Shown: positions 27,295 through 36,413, numbered from the stretch's first letter. The stretch: DNA of 64,000 nucleotides from Streptomyces sp. I05A-00742 (GCF_013055795.1 NZ_JABETO010000005.1:124001-188000), one strand, 5' to 3'. Notes: generated from the letters alone by a model not told the origin. Numbers and translations are program-made.

Positions 27295-27389
27295 TCCCGC
27301 GCCTCGCGGAACTGCACCCGCAGGGCCACCTTCCGGACCTCTCGTGGGATACGACGAAGGAACAGTCGCAAGACCGTAACCTGCGACAT

Positions 27390-27401
27390 CTACGCGCGTA
27401 G
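27390..27401. promoter_or_regulatory. CTACGCGCGTAG operator, purine nucleoside phosphorylase promoter
   Basis: A perfect 12-bp palindrome lies 25 bp upstream of the PNP start. The same 12-mer precedes deoC, adenosine deaminase and the nucleoside ABC operon in this window, so it is very likely the binding site of a shared regulator. A TACCCT -10-like element (27414) sits 8 nt before the GTG. Confidence 0.75.
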
Positions 27402-27426
27402 GCGCCGACCGGTTACCCTCGTCCGC

Positions 27427-28248
27427 GTGAACGCATCAGTTACTCCGGACATCCAGGCCGACCCGTACGCCGCGGCCGACGCCGCCGCCGCCCGCCTGCG
27501 CGAGCTCACGGGCGCCGAGACCCACGACGTCGCCCTGGTCATGGGCTCCGGCTGGGTTCCCGCCACCGAGGCGCTCGGCACCCCCGAGACCGAGTTCCCG
27601 GTCACCGAGCTCCCGGGCTTCTCCGCCGCCGCCGTCGCCGGCCACGCGGGCACCGTGCGCTCGTACAAGGTCAACGACAAGCGCGCGCTCGTCTTCCTCG
27701 GCCGTACGCACTACTACGAGGGCCGCGGCGTCGCCGCCGTCGTGCACGGCGTGCGCACCTCCGTCGCCGCCGGCTGCAAGACCGTCGTCCTGACCAACGG
27801 CTGCGGCGGCCTGCGCGAGGGCATGCGCCCCGGCCAGCCGGTGCTGATCAGCGACCACATCAACCTCACGGCGACCTCGCCGATCGTCGGCGCCAACTTC
27901 GTCGACCTCACCGACCTGTACTCGTCCCGCCTCCGCACCCTGTGCAAGGAGGTCGACCCGACCCTCGAAGAGGGCGTGTACGTCCAGTTCCCCGGCCCGC
28001 ACTACGAGACGCCGGCCGAGATCAAGATGATCCGTACCCTGGGCGCGGACCTGGTCGGCATGTCCACCACCCTGGAAGCGATCGCGGCGCGCGAGGCGGG
28101 CGCGGAGGTGCTCGGCATCTCCCTCGTCACCAACCTGGCCGCGGGCATGACCGGCGAGCCCCTCAACCACGAAGAGGTGCTCCAGGCCGGCCGTGACTCG
28201 GCCGCCCGCATGGGCTCGCTGCTGGCGCAGGTGCTGCCCCGCCTGTGA
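27427..28248 (+). CDS. Purine nucleoside phosphorylase (trimeric type)
   Basis: This 273-residue enzyme splits purine ribo- and deoxyribonucleosides with phosphate into free base and (deoxy)ribose-1-phosphate. Landmarks of the low-mass trimeric class are MGSGWVP (phosphate loop), [22 protein letters not shown], the catalytic [27 protein letters not shown] and [10 protein letters not shown]. The GTG start has no ribosome site, and a -10-like element is close by, so the mRNA may be leaderless. The CTACGCGCGTAG site upstream ties it to the other nucleoside genes. A phosphosugar mutase follows after a terminator-like hairpin. Confidence 0.93.
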   Translation: MNASVTPDIQADPYAAADAAAARLRELTGAETHDVALVMGSGWVPATEALGTPETEFPVTELPGFSAAAVAGHAGTVRSYKVNDKRALVFLGRTHYYEGRGVAAVVHGVRTSVAAGCKTVVLTNGCGGLREGMRPGQPVLISDHINLTATSPIVGANFVDLTDLYSSRLRTLCKEVDPTLEEGVYVQFPGPHYETPAEIKMIRTLGADLVGMSTTLEAIAAREAGAEVLGISLVTNLAAGMTGEPLNHEEVLQAGRDSAARMGSLLAQVLPRL

Positions 28249-28260
28249 CGGCCCGCCGCC

Positions 28261-28314
28261 CGGAGGCGCGGGCCCACCCACGGCGGGCAGCCGGTGGGCG
28301 GGCCCGCGCCTCCG
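28261..28314 (+). terminator. Hairpin after purine nucleoside phosphorylase
   Basis: Perfect 15-bp arms (28261-28275 and 28300-28314) enclose 24 nt that can pair further (CCCAC with GTGGG). The hairpin lies 13 bp after the PNP stop and probably reduces read-through into the mutase gene. Confidence 0.75.
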
Positions 28315-28483
28315 GCGCGTGTCGAGCCCCTTCCGGCCGGGCGTGAGCCCTTCCCGGTGAATCGGGGAACACACGTACCAGTGCCCCCGGACGCCACCGC
28401 CGCCCGCCCGCGCCGTACCCGCACCACACACCGCACCGCACGCATCGCATCGCATCGCACCAGACAACCCCCGGAGGAACATC

Positions 28484-30172
28484 GTGGAGCAGGAGCGAGA
28501 CCTCCTCACCCGAGCCCGGACCTGGCTCGCCGAGGACCCCGACCCCGAGACCCGCGCCGAGCTCGCCGAGCTGATCGACGCCGAGAACCTGCCCGAGCTG
28601 GCGGCCCGCTTCGCCGGCACCCTGCAGTTCGGCACCGCCGGCCTCCGCGGCGAGCTGGGCGCGGGCCCGATGCGGATGAACCGCGCCGTGGTCATCCGGG
28701 CGGCGGCGGGCCTCGCCGCGTACCTCAAGAAGCAGGGCAATCCCGGCGGCACCGTCGTCATCGGCTATGACGCCCGTCACAAGAGCGCGGACTTCGCCCG
28801 CGACACGGCGGCCGTCATGGTCGGCGCGGGCCTCAAGGCGGCGCTCCTCCCCCGCCCCCTGCCCACCCCGGTCCTCGCCTTCGCCATCCGCCACCTGGGT
28901 GCCGTGGCCGGTGTCGAGGTGACCGCCAGCCACAACCCGCCGCGCGACAATGGCTACAAGGTCTACCTGGGCGACGGCTCCCAGATCGTGCCCCCGGCCG
29001 ACGCCGGGATCGCCGCCGAGATCGCCGCCGTCGCGAGCCTGGACGACGTGCCCCGCCCGTCGGCCGGCTGGGAGACCCTCCGCGACACCGTCGTCGAGGC
29101 GTACCTGGAGCGGACGGACGCCGTCCTGACCGCCGGTTCCGCCCGCGACGTGCGCGTCGTCTACACGCCGCTGCACGGCGTCGGCCGCACCGTCCTGACC
29201 GCCGCCTTCGCCCGCGCCGGCTTCCCGGCCCCGGTCGTCGTCGCCGAGCAGGCCGAGCCGGACCCGGAGTTCCCGACCGTCGCCTTCCCCAACCCGGAGG
29301 AGCCGGGCGCGATGGACCTGTCCTTCGCCACGGCCCGCGACGCGGCCGCCCGGGGCGAGGCGCCGGACATCATCATCGCCAACGACCCGGACGCCGACCG
29401 CTGCGCCGTCGCCGTGCCCGACCCCGCCTCCGCCGAGGGCTGGCGGATGCTGCGCGGCGACGAGGTCGGCGCGCTGCTGGCCGAGCACCTGGTGCACAAG
29501 AACGCGATCGGCACCTTCGCGACGACGATCGTCTCGTCGTCCCTGCTCTCCCGCATCGCCGCCACGAGCACCGGCACCTCCTACGAGGAGACCCTCACCG
29601 GCTTCAAGTGGCTGGCCCGCGCCGACGGCCTGCGCTACGCCTACGAGGAGGCGCTGGGCTACTGCGTGGACCCGGAGGGCGTCCGTGACAAGGACGGCAT
29701 CACCGCCGCCCTGCTCGTCGCCGAGCTGGCCGCCGAGCTCAAGGAGAAGGGCCGCACCCTCACCGACCTCCTCGACGACCTGGCCGTCGAGCACGGCCTG
29801 CACGCCACGGACCAGCTCTCGGTCCGCGTCCAGGACCTGTCCCTGATCGCCGACGCCATGCGGCGGCTGCGCGAGCAGCCCCCGTCCGCCCTGGCCGGCC
29901 TCGCCGTCGCCACGGCGGAGGACCTGGCCGAGGGCTCGGCCGCACTGCCGCCGACCGACGGCCTGCGGTACCACCTTTCGGGTGACGCCGAGGGCACCGT
30001 CTCGGGCGCCCGGGTGATCGTCCGCCCGAGCGGCACCGAGCCGAAGCTCAAGTGCTACCTGGAGGTCGTCGTCCCGGTCGGCTCCGCGACGGCCCTCGCC
30101 GACGCGCGGCGCCGGGCGGCGGACGTCCTCGCGGCGATCAAGAAGGACCTGGCGGAGGCGGCGGGTATCTGA
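28484..30172 (+). CDS. Phosphohexomutase/phosphopentomutase (PGM2-like)
   Basis: The 562-residue protein starts at a GTG after CGGAGG. It belongs to the alpha-D-phosphohexomutase superfamily. The four active-site loops are intact: phosphoserine loop VTASHNPPRDNGYK, metal loop NDPDADRC, sugar loop YEEALGYCVD and phosphate loop RPSGTEPKLK. The architecture resembles PGM2, whose members convert ribose-1-phosphate and deoxyribose-1-phosphate to the 5-phosphates. Next to purine nucleoside phosphorylase and upstream of deoC, a phosphopentomutase role linking the two is a reasonable inference. Annotation as phosphomannomutase is common. Confidence 0.88.
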   Translation: MEQERDLLTRARTWLAEDPDPETRAELAELIDAENLPELAARFAGTLQFGTAGLRGELGAGPMRMNRAVVIRAAAGLAAYLKKQGNPGGTVVIGYDARHKSADFARDTAAVMVGAGLKAALLPRPLPTPVLAFAIRHLGAVAGVEVTASHNPPRDNGYKVYLGDGSQIVPPADAGIAAEIAAVASLDDVPRPSAGWETLRDTVVEAYLERTDAVLTAGSARDVRVVYTPLHGVGRTVLTAAFARAGFPAPVVVAEQAEPDPEFPTVAFPNPEEPGAMDLSFATARDAAARGEAPDIIIANDPDADRCAVAVPDPASAEGWRMLRGDEVGALLAEHLVHKNAIGTFATTIVSSSLLSRIAATSTGTSYEETLTGFKWLARADGLRYAYEEALGYCVDPEGVRDKDGITAALLVAELAAELKEKGRTLTDLLDDLAVEHGLHATDQLSVRVQDLSLIADAMRRLREQPPSALAGLAVATAEDLAEGSAALPPTDGLRYHLSGDAEGTVSGARVIVRPSGTEPKLKCYLEVVVPVGSATALADARRRAADVLAAIKKDLAEAAGI

Positions 30173-30227
30173 CCCGTCGCAGGCCCTGTTCCCGGCGCAC
30201 GGGGGCGGGGCCTTCGCCGTCGCTCGC

Positions 30228-30824
30228 CTACGGTTCCTGCTGAACGGCCTGGACGGCCTGGACGGCCTGGACGGCCTCAGCGTCGACGCGGACGTCGATC
30301 AGGTCACTGACCACGACGCCGCCCCGGTCGACGGAGTCGTTCCAACTGACGCCGAAGTCCTGCCGGTTGATACGCGTCCTCCCGGTGAACCCGGCACGCC
30401 GCCGGGGACCGAGGTCACGCCCGTCCTCCCACCACGGGGTGTCCCACTGCCCCAGATAGGTCATGTCGAGCGTCACCGGCCGCGTCACGCCCCGCACCGT
30501 GAGGTCACCGTCGACCGCGAACTCGGTGGCGCTCAGCTGCCTCACCTGCGTTCCGGTGAACGTCCAGGCCGGGTGATGCTCGACGTCGAAGAAGTCGGCG
30601 CTGCGGAGATGGGCGTCGCGCTGCGGTTGTCCGGTCCACACCTGCGTGGCGTCCATGGTCACCTCGACCCGCGCGTTCTCCGGGTGGTCGGGATCGACTT
30701 CGAGGGAACCGTGAACGTCCTTGATGTGCCCGCGCACGTACGTGACCATCATGTGGCGCGCCCGGAATTCGACACCGGTGTGGCCCGGCTCGAAGAACCA
30801 TCTGGTGATGTTGCTGCTGGCCAT
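30228..30824 (-). CDS. YceI-family lipid-binding protein
   Basis: This 198-residue protein has the YceI lipocalin-like pattern: an N-terminal TGVEFRARHMMVTYVRGHI, then a central DLTVRGVTRPVTLDMTYLG and a C-terminal INRQDFGVSWN. There is no signal peptide, so it is cytosolic, unlike the periplasmic E. coli protein. Family members bind isoprenoid or fatty-acyl chains. The extreme C-terminus, AVQAVQAVQAVQQEP, is encoded by a 9-bp minisatellite and is likely variable between strains. The gene converges on the phosphosugar mutase. Confidence 0.85.
   Translation of the reverse strand: MASSNITRWFFEPGHTGVEFRARHMMVTYVRGHIKDVHGSLEVDPDHPENARVEVTMDATQVWTGQPQRDAHLRSADFFDVEHHPAWTFTGTQVRQLSATEFAVDGDLTVRGVTRPVTLDMTYLGQWDTPWWEDGRDLGPRRRAGFTGRTRINRQDFGVSWNDSVDRGGVVVSDLIDVRVDAEAVQAVQAVQAVQQEP
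30245..30277. repeat. 9-bp minisatellite in the YceI gene
   Basis: The unit CGGCCTGGA occurs three full times (30245-30271), followed by a partial copy. It is in frame and encodes repeated Ala-Val-Gln near the C-terminus. Confidence 0.85.
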
Positions 30825-31007
30825 GGCGGCTCCACGGGCACCGTCGTGCCCTTGCCGCCAGGGTAGTACCGGGACGGAAAGGGATGCATTCCGGCGGGGA
30901 GAACCCCCACGTCAGGCGGCGCCGGGGACAGGAAGGCGGTCTCTCAATTCCCGTCCCCCACAGCCGCATCGCGATTCCCGTCCCCGGCCGAGTGGTGACG
31001 GAGCCCG

Positions 31008-32183
31008 TCACCACTCGATGAGGACCGCCCCGCCGCAACCGGCCTTGCCCGCCTTGCCCGGCTCTCCGGGGTACCCGCGGAAACCGTTCCGCCCCTTGCC
31101 GCCGTTGCCGGTGTGCTTGTTGCCGTTGCCGCCCTCTCCGCCGAAGCCCGAGTCGCCGCCTTCGCCGCCGGTTCCGCCCGCTCCGCCGCAGCCGTACTTG
31201 CCCGGGGCCGTCCCGCCGGCTCCGCCGGCCCCGCCCGCGCCGCCGCCCGTGATCGTGCCGCCGCGGTTTTGAAACTGCCCGTTCTCGCCGCGCGCACCGG
31301 CGCCGCTGGTGCCGCCTTTCTTCCCTGCGGCTCCGTGGACGCCCTCGATGGGCAGAGCTTCGCAGCCCATCCCGTTCGCTCCCGACCCGCCCTGGCCGCC
31401 GTTCGCACGCCCGGACGGACCGCCGCCCTTCCCTCCGTAGCCCTTGGAGGTCTTGGCGTTGTAGCCACCCTCGGCGCCACCACCACCCGAGGGCGAAAGC
31501 CCTGTGCGACCAGGCTTTCCACCCTCGGCATGCGCCGCGCCGCGGTCGAGGCTGTACGAGTAGCCAACCGCGTAAGCGACCGAGTTGCTTCCGCTGCCGC
31601 CTTCCTTGCCCCCGCTCCCCTTGGAGCCGTTCGTGCCGTCCTTGCCGCCTCCCCAAGCGGTGGCACCGCCCCCGCCTCCGCTGCCGCCACTGCCGCCACT
31701 GCCACCCGCTCCTGGGGTGCCCGCTCTGCCGACGTGGCCCGAGACGCTCCTGCTGCCCTTCTTCAGCGGGAGGTGGCACTTCACAAAGGCTCCGGCGCTG
31801 CCACCGCCACCACCTCCACCGCCGCCGCCCCCACCGCCACCACCGCCGCCGCCACCGCCACCACCGCCATCGCCGGCGTCGCCGCCACCGCCCCCACCCC
31901 CGCCACCGGACCCTCCGGCTCCGCCTGCCCCGCCACCGCCTCCACCCCAGAGCGAAACGGTGACCGCAGTCACAGTCACCCCCTTGGGCACTGTGAAGCT
32001 GTAATCCCCGGGCTTTGTGAACAGCTTGGAGCCGTGGGGCGCGTCGGCCGCTCGTGCGGACGGTGCCTGACCACCGGCCAGGAGACTCAGCGCGGCCACT
32101 CCCGAGAGCGCCGCCACCAAAGCCGGCCGGAGCCCCCGACGGTCGGGCGCCTGCCGTTCGTTCATCCCGTTCATCTCATTCAT
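31008..32183 (-). CDS. Large glycine-rich secreted protein
   Basis: The protein has 391 residues. A signal peptide (about 20-45, ending in ARA) is followed by a beta-rich segment KPGDYSFTVPKGVTVTAVTV and then a glycine-rich body with an uninterrupted run of over 20 Gly near residues 105-128. Later repeats such as GGSGGSGG and GAGGAGGAGG occur. Four Cys in the mature part could form disulfides. The N-terminal segment matches the opening of a glycine-rich domain seen in many secreted bacterial proteins. The gene is G/C-repetitive and prone to length change. A surface or adhesive role is plausible but unproven. Confidence 0.75.
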   Translation of the reverse strand: MNEMNGMNERQAPDRRGLRPALVAALSGVAALSLLAGGQAPSARAADAPHGSKLFTKPGDYSFTVPKGVTVTAVTVSLWGGGGGGAGGAGGSGGGGGGGGGDAGDGGGGGGGGGGGGGGGGGGGGGGGSAGAFVKCHLPLKKGSRSVSGHVGRAGTPGAGGSGGSGGSGGGGGATAWGGGKDGTNGSKGSGGKEGGSGSNSVAYAVGYSYSLDRGAAHAEGGKPGRTGLSPSGGGGAEGGYNAKTSKGYGGKGGGPSGRANGGQGGSGANGMGCEALPIEGVHGAAGKKGGTSGAGARGENGQFQNRGGTITGGGAGGAGGAGGTAPGKYGCGGAGGTGGEGGDSGFGGEGGNGNKHTGNGGKGRNGFRGYPGEPGKAGKAGCGGAVLIEW

Positions 32184-32290
32184 TGAGACCGCTTCCCTTC
32201 GTCGTCGGGTGGGCCCCGGCCGGAGCCGGGACGGGCCGGAGCACGCCCGGCTGCAAGCGTGCTCCGGCGATGTCTCCGCGAGCGGACGAC

Positions 32291-32680
32291 TCAGAGGGAG
32301 CCGACCGTGCCGGACGCACCACCGGCCGCACTGGACACGACCGACTTGGCGGTGTCGGTGGCGTTCGCCAACGGCCCGCTGGGAGCTTGGGGCGCGACAG
32401 CGCTGCCGGCGGACGAACCGGAGCTCGACGAGTCGCCGGCGGAGTCCGACGACGATGACGCCTTCGGGTCGTACGAGTACGTCGTCACCTCGGAGTGGGC
32501 CTTGGTGAGCTTGCCGGGCGCCGGCGAGACGACCAGCACCGGCCCACCGCCCCGCCCGTGGTCGTCCGCGTGCGCGGCGGTGGCCTGGCCGAGGATGAGG
32601 CCGGAGGCGGCGACGGTCAGGAAGGCGGCGGTCAGCCGGGAACGGCGAAGAGCGGATACGATTCTCCTTTGGGGGTTCAC
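32291..32680 (-). CDS. Small secreted Ser-rich protein
   Basis: The predicted protein has 129 residues from a GTG with AGGA 5 nt upstream; an in-frame ATG lies at 32722. Arg-rich residues and a hydrophobic stretch (LTAAFLTVAASGLILGQATAAHA) form a signal peptide. The mature part has a short conserved-looking VLVVSPAPGKLTKAHSEVTT segment, then a Ser/Gly/Ala-rich tail (KASSSSDSAGDSSSSGSSAG). Nothing in it suggests catalysis. It precedes the glycine-rich secreted protein on the same strand, so the two may be co-expressed envelope components. Confidence 0.55.
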   Translation of the reverse strand: MNPQRRIVSALRRSRLTAAFLTVAASGLILGQATAAHADDHGRGGGPVLVVSPAPGKLTKAHSEVTTYSYDPKASSSSDSAGDSSSSGSSAGSAVAPQAPSGPLANATDTAKSVVSSAAGGASGTVGSL

Positions 32681-33155
32681 TAATTCCTGAGAATTCTTAT
32701 CCGGAGGGCACGCGGAACGCATGGCGCAGGGAATGCGGAAGCACGGCCCTTCACCGCCCTCCGAAGGGTGCGGAGCGGAAACGAGGGGAAACTTTTCCGC
32801 CGCGAGCACGGTATTTATCGGCCATTCAGATTGCACGTCAAGTCACACAGTCCGACCCCGGAGAGCGCATTCGCACGTGAATGCGACACCAGAACGCCGT
32901 CCGCAGCGAAGCCCCGCCTACGGAGATACCCGGAACTCGCCGGCACACCCACTGACACCTGTCCGACCAGCCCGGAGGCCGCCGCACCGACACCGCGAAA
33001 GCCCGCCCTCCCCCACCCCGCTCACAAGCCGCAACGCTCACCCCACCCCTCCGTCAACTCCCCACCACTCAGCCCCCGCTGGAGGAAATGAGCGCACGGA
33101 AGTTGAACTGTGGCCCCCTTCCTCTCCCCGCCCCTGCCCGACGGCCACCGCTCCG
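32681..33155. other. Low-GC intergenic region with a palindrome
   Basis: About 475 bp without an acceptable gene. The first 200 bp are clearly richer in A and T than the surroundings. A perfect inverted repeat, CGCATTC (32866-32872) and GAATGCG (32879-32885) around six bases, is the main structure. Short frames here lack ribosome sites and coding-type codon use. Confidence 0.5.
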
Positions 33156-33551
33156 TCACTCGTCCAGGCAGTCGGCCAGCCGACGGCAGGTGCGACCGAG
33201 GTCGTCCATGTACATCGCCGCCGCTGTCCGGCCGGGTTCGGCAACACGGTCGAGGTCGTCCTCCACCCGGTGAATCAGCGCCGTCCACTGAATCCACGCC
33301 ATCGTCCCCTGCTCCACCTCCTCCGCCCGACTACGAGCCACCCGCAACATGCGCCGCACGTGCTTGCGCAACGTCACGGTGATCTCCCGCACTTCGGCGG
33401 CCCGGGGCGGACGCGCCCGCACTTGGAGGGCGCGGCGGACGGTGGCACGGATGGTGACGAGGTCGAGGGGCTCGACGTCGCCGGTCATCAAGGTCATGAC
33501 CGGCGGGTGCGGGTCGTCGCTGCGGCTGCGCGAGGGCTCGGCCGGTGGCAT
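33156..33551 (-). CDS. DUF6415-like small helical protein
   Basis: The predicted protein has about 131 residues if it starts at ATG 33551. ATGs at 33620 and 33497 are also in frame, and no ribosome site decides between them. The core, LDLVTIRATVRRALQVRARP followed by an Arg-rich helix and DDLDRVAEPGRTAAAMYMDD, resembles the DUF6415 proteins of Streptomyces, which often sit beside XRE regulators. It is all-helical and cytosolic. It lies downstream of the XRE-TPR regulator on the same strand and is probably co-transcribed with it. Confidence 0.55.
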   Translation of the reverse strand: MPPAEPSRSRSDDPHPPVMTLMTGDVEPLDLVTIRATVRRALQVRARPPRAAEVREITVTLRKHVRRMLRVARSRAEEVEQGTMAWIQWTALIHRVEDDLDRVAEPGRTAAAMYMDDLGRTCRRLADCLDE

Positions 33552-33702
33552 GGTGATCGCCTGGTTCCGTTCTGGTACGGGCGCATCGCCGGACGCGTGC
33601 GCCGGTTCGCCGGACGGCATCGGGTTTCACATCCCGGGTGCCACCGATTCCATCGCGGCAAGGCTGCAGGGACCACCGGCGATTCCACAGGGACGCAGCG
33701 TC

Positions 33703-34941
33703 CTACTTTTCGGCGCTTCGCCAATCCCCTTCCACGATCCCCAGGAACTCGGCCAGCCTGCGCAGCCCCGGCGGGTGCGCGGGGCCGGACATCAGGTCCG
33801 TGACAGTGGCGACGGCCAGGGTGTGGTGCCGTATCCAGGCCGGGGCCGTGCGGTGCAGCTTCTCCAACGTGCGGACCGCTTCGGGTACGTTGCCGAGATC
33901 CGTGTGGGCGCGGGCCAGGTCCAGGAGCAGCCAGGTCCGCCAGGACGGCGGGATGTCGGCGCTCAGCCGCATACCCCGGGCGAGGCGGACGGCCTCCTGC
34001 GGGTGGGCGTGCTGGACCGCCAGGCGTACGCGTTCGATGCGCACGGAGGACCGGCTGAAGACACTGACCAGTTTGCCGTTGGGCGCCGGGGGCATGGTGG
34101 CCAGGCGGCCCGCTGCCTGCTCGGCCGTGCGCATCATGTCGTCGGCAGTGCCGTAGTCGCCGGATCGGGCGGAACTGGTGGCGGCGGACATCAGCAGGCC
34201 GCCCCAGACGCGTACGCCCTCGGCGCGGTGCACGTGGTCCCGCTCGACGCCGTCGGCCGCGTGAACGGCCAGGTTCATCGCGTCGTCCAGCCGGTTCTGA
34301 CGCTGGTACGCCCAGGCCATGGAGTTGCAGATCATCGCGGGGAGCAGGGGATCCCGCGACGCCTCGGCGGCAGTGATCGCCCGCTCCAGGGCGAAGATCG
34401 CGAGGTCGGTCTTGCCCAGGCGGATCGACAGGTGCCCGCCGAGCTGTAACGTCTTCGCCAAAGCGGCCTGGCCTGCGGCTCTTTGGCGATCGTCCCTCAC
34501 GGACGCGGCCAGCCGGCTGTCCGCGATGACCCCCGGCAGCACCTCCATGAGACGCCCGAACTCCGCGTCGTGGTACAGCGTCCACGCCTCCTCGATCGCG
34601 GCCCGCAGCAGCGGCAACGTCAAGGTCTCGACCCCGTCCGGTTCGGGGGGCACCGCGAACAGCGGGGGCGCGATCGCCCGTCTGACGGCCACCAGTTGAG
34701 GCGGCTCGGCCTGCCCCGTGGAGGCGACACCGGGCGGATCGCCCAGCAGCGCCGTGACCTCCACGCCGAGCCCCTTGGCCAGAGCGTGCAGAGTCGGCAG
34801 CCTGGCCGAGTGCTTCCGCCGCTGCTCCAGCTTCCGCACCACATCCACCGACACCCCGGCCCGCCCCGCCAGCCCCTCCTGCGTAAGCCCGGCCATCCGC
34901 CGCAGCCTTCCCACACGATCACCCAGGTGTTCGCTTCCCAT
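33703..34941 (-). CDS. XRE-family regulator with TPR-like C-terminal domain
   Basis: The protein has 412 residues. The N-terminal Cro/CI-type helix-turn-helix (RLRRMAGLTQEGLAGRAGVS, then VRKLEQ) occupies about residues 8-65. The rest is helical, with TPR-like pairs such as QAALAKTLQLGGHLSIRLG and AAEQAAGRLATM. Regulators of this build often sense a peptide or a partner protein through the TPR part. It is divergent from a methyltransferase gene with a 124-bp shared promoter region. Its local partners resemble WhiJ-type accessory regulatory modules of Streptomyces. Confidence 0.85.
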   Translation of the reverse strand: MGSEHLGDRVGRLRRMAGLTQEGLAGRAGVSVDVVRKLEQRRKHSARLPTLHALAKGLGVEVTALLGDPPGVASTGQAEPPQLVAVRRAIAPPLFAVPPEPDGVETLTLPLLRAAIEEAWTLYHDAEFGRLMEVLPGVIADSRLAASVRDDRQRAAGQAALAKTLQLGGHLSIRLGKTDLAIFALERAITAAEASRDPLLPAMICNSMAWAYQRQNRLDDAMNLAVHAADGVERDHVHRAEGVRVWGGLLMSAATSSARSGDYGTADDMMRTAEQAAGRLATMPPAPNGKLVSVFSRSSVRIERVRLAVQHAHPQEAVRLARGMRLSADIPPSWRTWLLLDLARAHTDLGNVPEAVRTLEKLHRTAPAWIRHHTLAVATVTDLMSGPAHPPGLRRLAEFLGIVEGDWRSAEK

Positions 34942-35065
34942 CCTCCGACGCTACGCCTCCACGGGGAGGGCGTGACTGTTGTTCACCTGTGGCCGCATAC
35001 CGATCCGCCCAGGCAGTCGAGCGGTTCGATTCGCGCGCTTCGCACCAAGTCGAGGAGGTCATGAC

Positions 35066-35878
35066 ATGACTGACCATTCCGCCGGCCCCGCAGTCACGGA
35101 CCGGAGAGTCCTGACGGGAAGCGCCTACAACACAGACCGCGATCTGGCCGCCCGCCAGTCGCTCTACGCATGGCAGGCGCCCCGCTACGACCTGCCCGGC
35201 ATCGTCGCCGATCGAGTTCACCACGTCCGCGGAACCGTCGTCGATGTCGGCTGCGGGAACGGCACGTTCATCAGGCGGCTGCGCGAAGTGCGGCCCGACC
35301 TGCGCTTGCTGGGGTTCGACATCTCCGCCGGGATCCTCGGTCCCGTCCCTCGCCCCGTGGCAGTGGCCGATGCGGTGCGGTTGCCGCTGCGTGCGAACAG
35401 TGTCGGTGGTGTTTTGGCTCTGCACATGCTCTACCACGTGCACGACATCCAGGCCGCGATCCGCGAATTGGCGCGGGTGATGACGGACGACGGCACAGTG
35501 ATCGTGTCGACCAACAGCGCGCGCGACAAGGCGGAACTGGACGAGCTGTGGCGTCAGGCGGCCGGCCGGTCTCTCGGGGTGGAACGGGGACCGGCCCGTC
35601 TCTCGCTGAGCTCGCGCTTTCCGGTGGAGCGGGCCCACGAGTTGCTCGGCGCCGTGTTCAGCCGTATCGAGCTGCTGGAGCTACCGGGGATCATCACCGT
35701 TCACAAGCCCGATCCCGTCATCGCGCACATGGAGTCGTACCGTGCGTGGGCCGACCAACGCGAAGTCCCGTTCCAGGAAACCATCGGTCACACGCGCGCC
35801 ATTCTGAGCGCGCATCTCGACAGGCATGGGAGTTTCGACATCACGTCTCTCGGCGGCCTGTTGATCTGCAGGCCGTGA
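35066..35878 (+). CDS. Class I SAM-dependent methyltransferase
   Basis: The 270-residue protein starts at ATG 35066, with GAGGAGG upstream; the ATG at 35061 is out of frame. Motif I is VVDVGCGNGTFIRRL, followed by LLGFDISAG and the acidic ADAVRLPL. LALHMLYHVHDIQAAIRELA is the typical post-motif region of UbiE-like small-molecule methyltransferases. It has none of the motifs of DNA methylases. The substrate is unknown. It is divergently transcribed from the XRE-TPR regulator and overlaps the end of the next gene tail to tail by 38 bp. Confidence 0.85.
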   Translation: MTDHSAGPAVTDRRVLTGSAYNTDRDLAARQSLYAWQAPRYDLPGIVADRVHHVRGTVVDVGCGNGTFIRRLREVRPDLRLLGFDISAGILGPVPRPVAVADAVRLPLRANSVGGVLALHMLYHVHDIQAAIRELARVMTDDGTVIVSTNSARDKAELDELWRQAAGRSLGVERGPARLSLSSRFPVERAHELLGAVFSRIELLELPGIITVHKPDPVIAHMESYRAWADQREVPFQETIGHTRAILSAHLDRHGSFDITSLGGLLICRP

Positions 35879-36413
35879 AACCTCCGCGCCCGCTGGTAGC
35901 CCTGAATTCCTCGTACCGAACGGCGTAGTGCCACGCCGCATCACGAATCTGGCAGGCCCGCAGCACCTCCGTGGGCTCCGTGACGAGCTCCATGCCCACG
36001 GTGCGCTCGCCGTCGAAGTGGAAACGAGCCACTGTTCGCGAGTCGAACAGCCAGAAGTCGGAGAGGTTCACTCCGTACCGTTCGGCGTCGTCACGCCAGA
36101 GACACCGGATGCCCTCGCCCGCTGCGACGTTGGTGCGACCGCAGGCCAGCAGGTAGCGCTGTCCCGTCGTCGGCGGGTTGTCGACGAGCCGTACCCGTTC
36201 GAATCGCTTTCCGGACGCCACCATGCGCCGCACGTTGTCGAACCACCGATGTCCGACCTCGCCCGCTGTGTCGCCGGTCCGCAGGAACTCCTGGTACGAC
36301 GGCATCGCCTGGTCCGAGGCGTAGCCGGTGCGCGTCTCCAGTCGCCAAGCCGTGTGCTCGAAGCCGTCGTTGATGAACTCGGCGATCCGCTCCTGCGGTA
36401 CGAACTCCGGCAC
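35841..36413 (-). CDS. DUF6879 family protein
   Basis: This 190-residue protein starts at a GTG after AAGGGGG. The body from FINDGFEHTAWRLETRTGYA through FRTGDTAGEVGHRWFDNVRR and LVDNPPTTGQRYLLACG to FHFDGE matches DUF6879, a family found beside XRE regulators in actinomycetes. No enzyme motif is evident. The last 13 residues are read antisense to the methyltransferase end. The C-terminal extension (RGGFTACRSTGRRET) probably arose from this overlap. Confidence 0.62.
   Translation of the reverse strand: MPEFVPQERIAEFINDGFEHTAWRLETRTGYASDQAMPSYQEFLRTGDTAGEVGHRWFDNVRRMVASGKRFERVRLVDNPPTTGQRYLLACGRTNVAAGEGIRCLWRDDAERYGVNLSDFWLFDSRTVARFHFDGERTVGMELVTEPTEVLRACQIRDAAWHYAVRYEEFRATSGRGGFTACRSTGRRET

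Noticed and set aside
31585..32004. A plus-strand open frame encoding a poly-proline protein.
   Set aside because: It is the complement of the poly-glycine tract of the secreted glycine-rich protein; it has no ribosome site or signal peptide.
32838..33041. A 67-codon minus-strand open frame in the low-GC intergenic region.
   Set aside because: Its codon use is unlike the neighbours, with low third-position GC, and there is no ribosome site.
35066..35878. The methyltransferase considered as part of a restriction-modification or phage-defence system.
   Set aside because: It has only small-molecule class I motifs; no DNA-methylase motifs and no nuclease, helicase or specificity gene are nearby.
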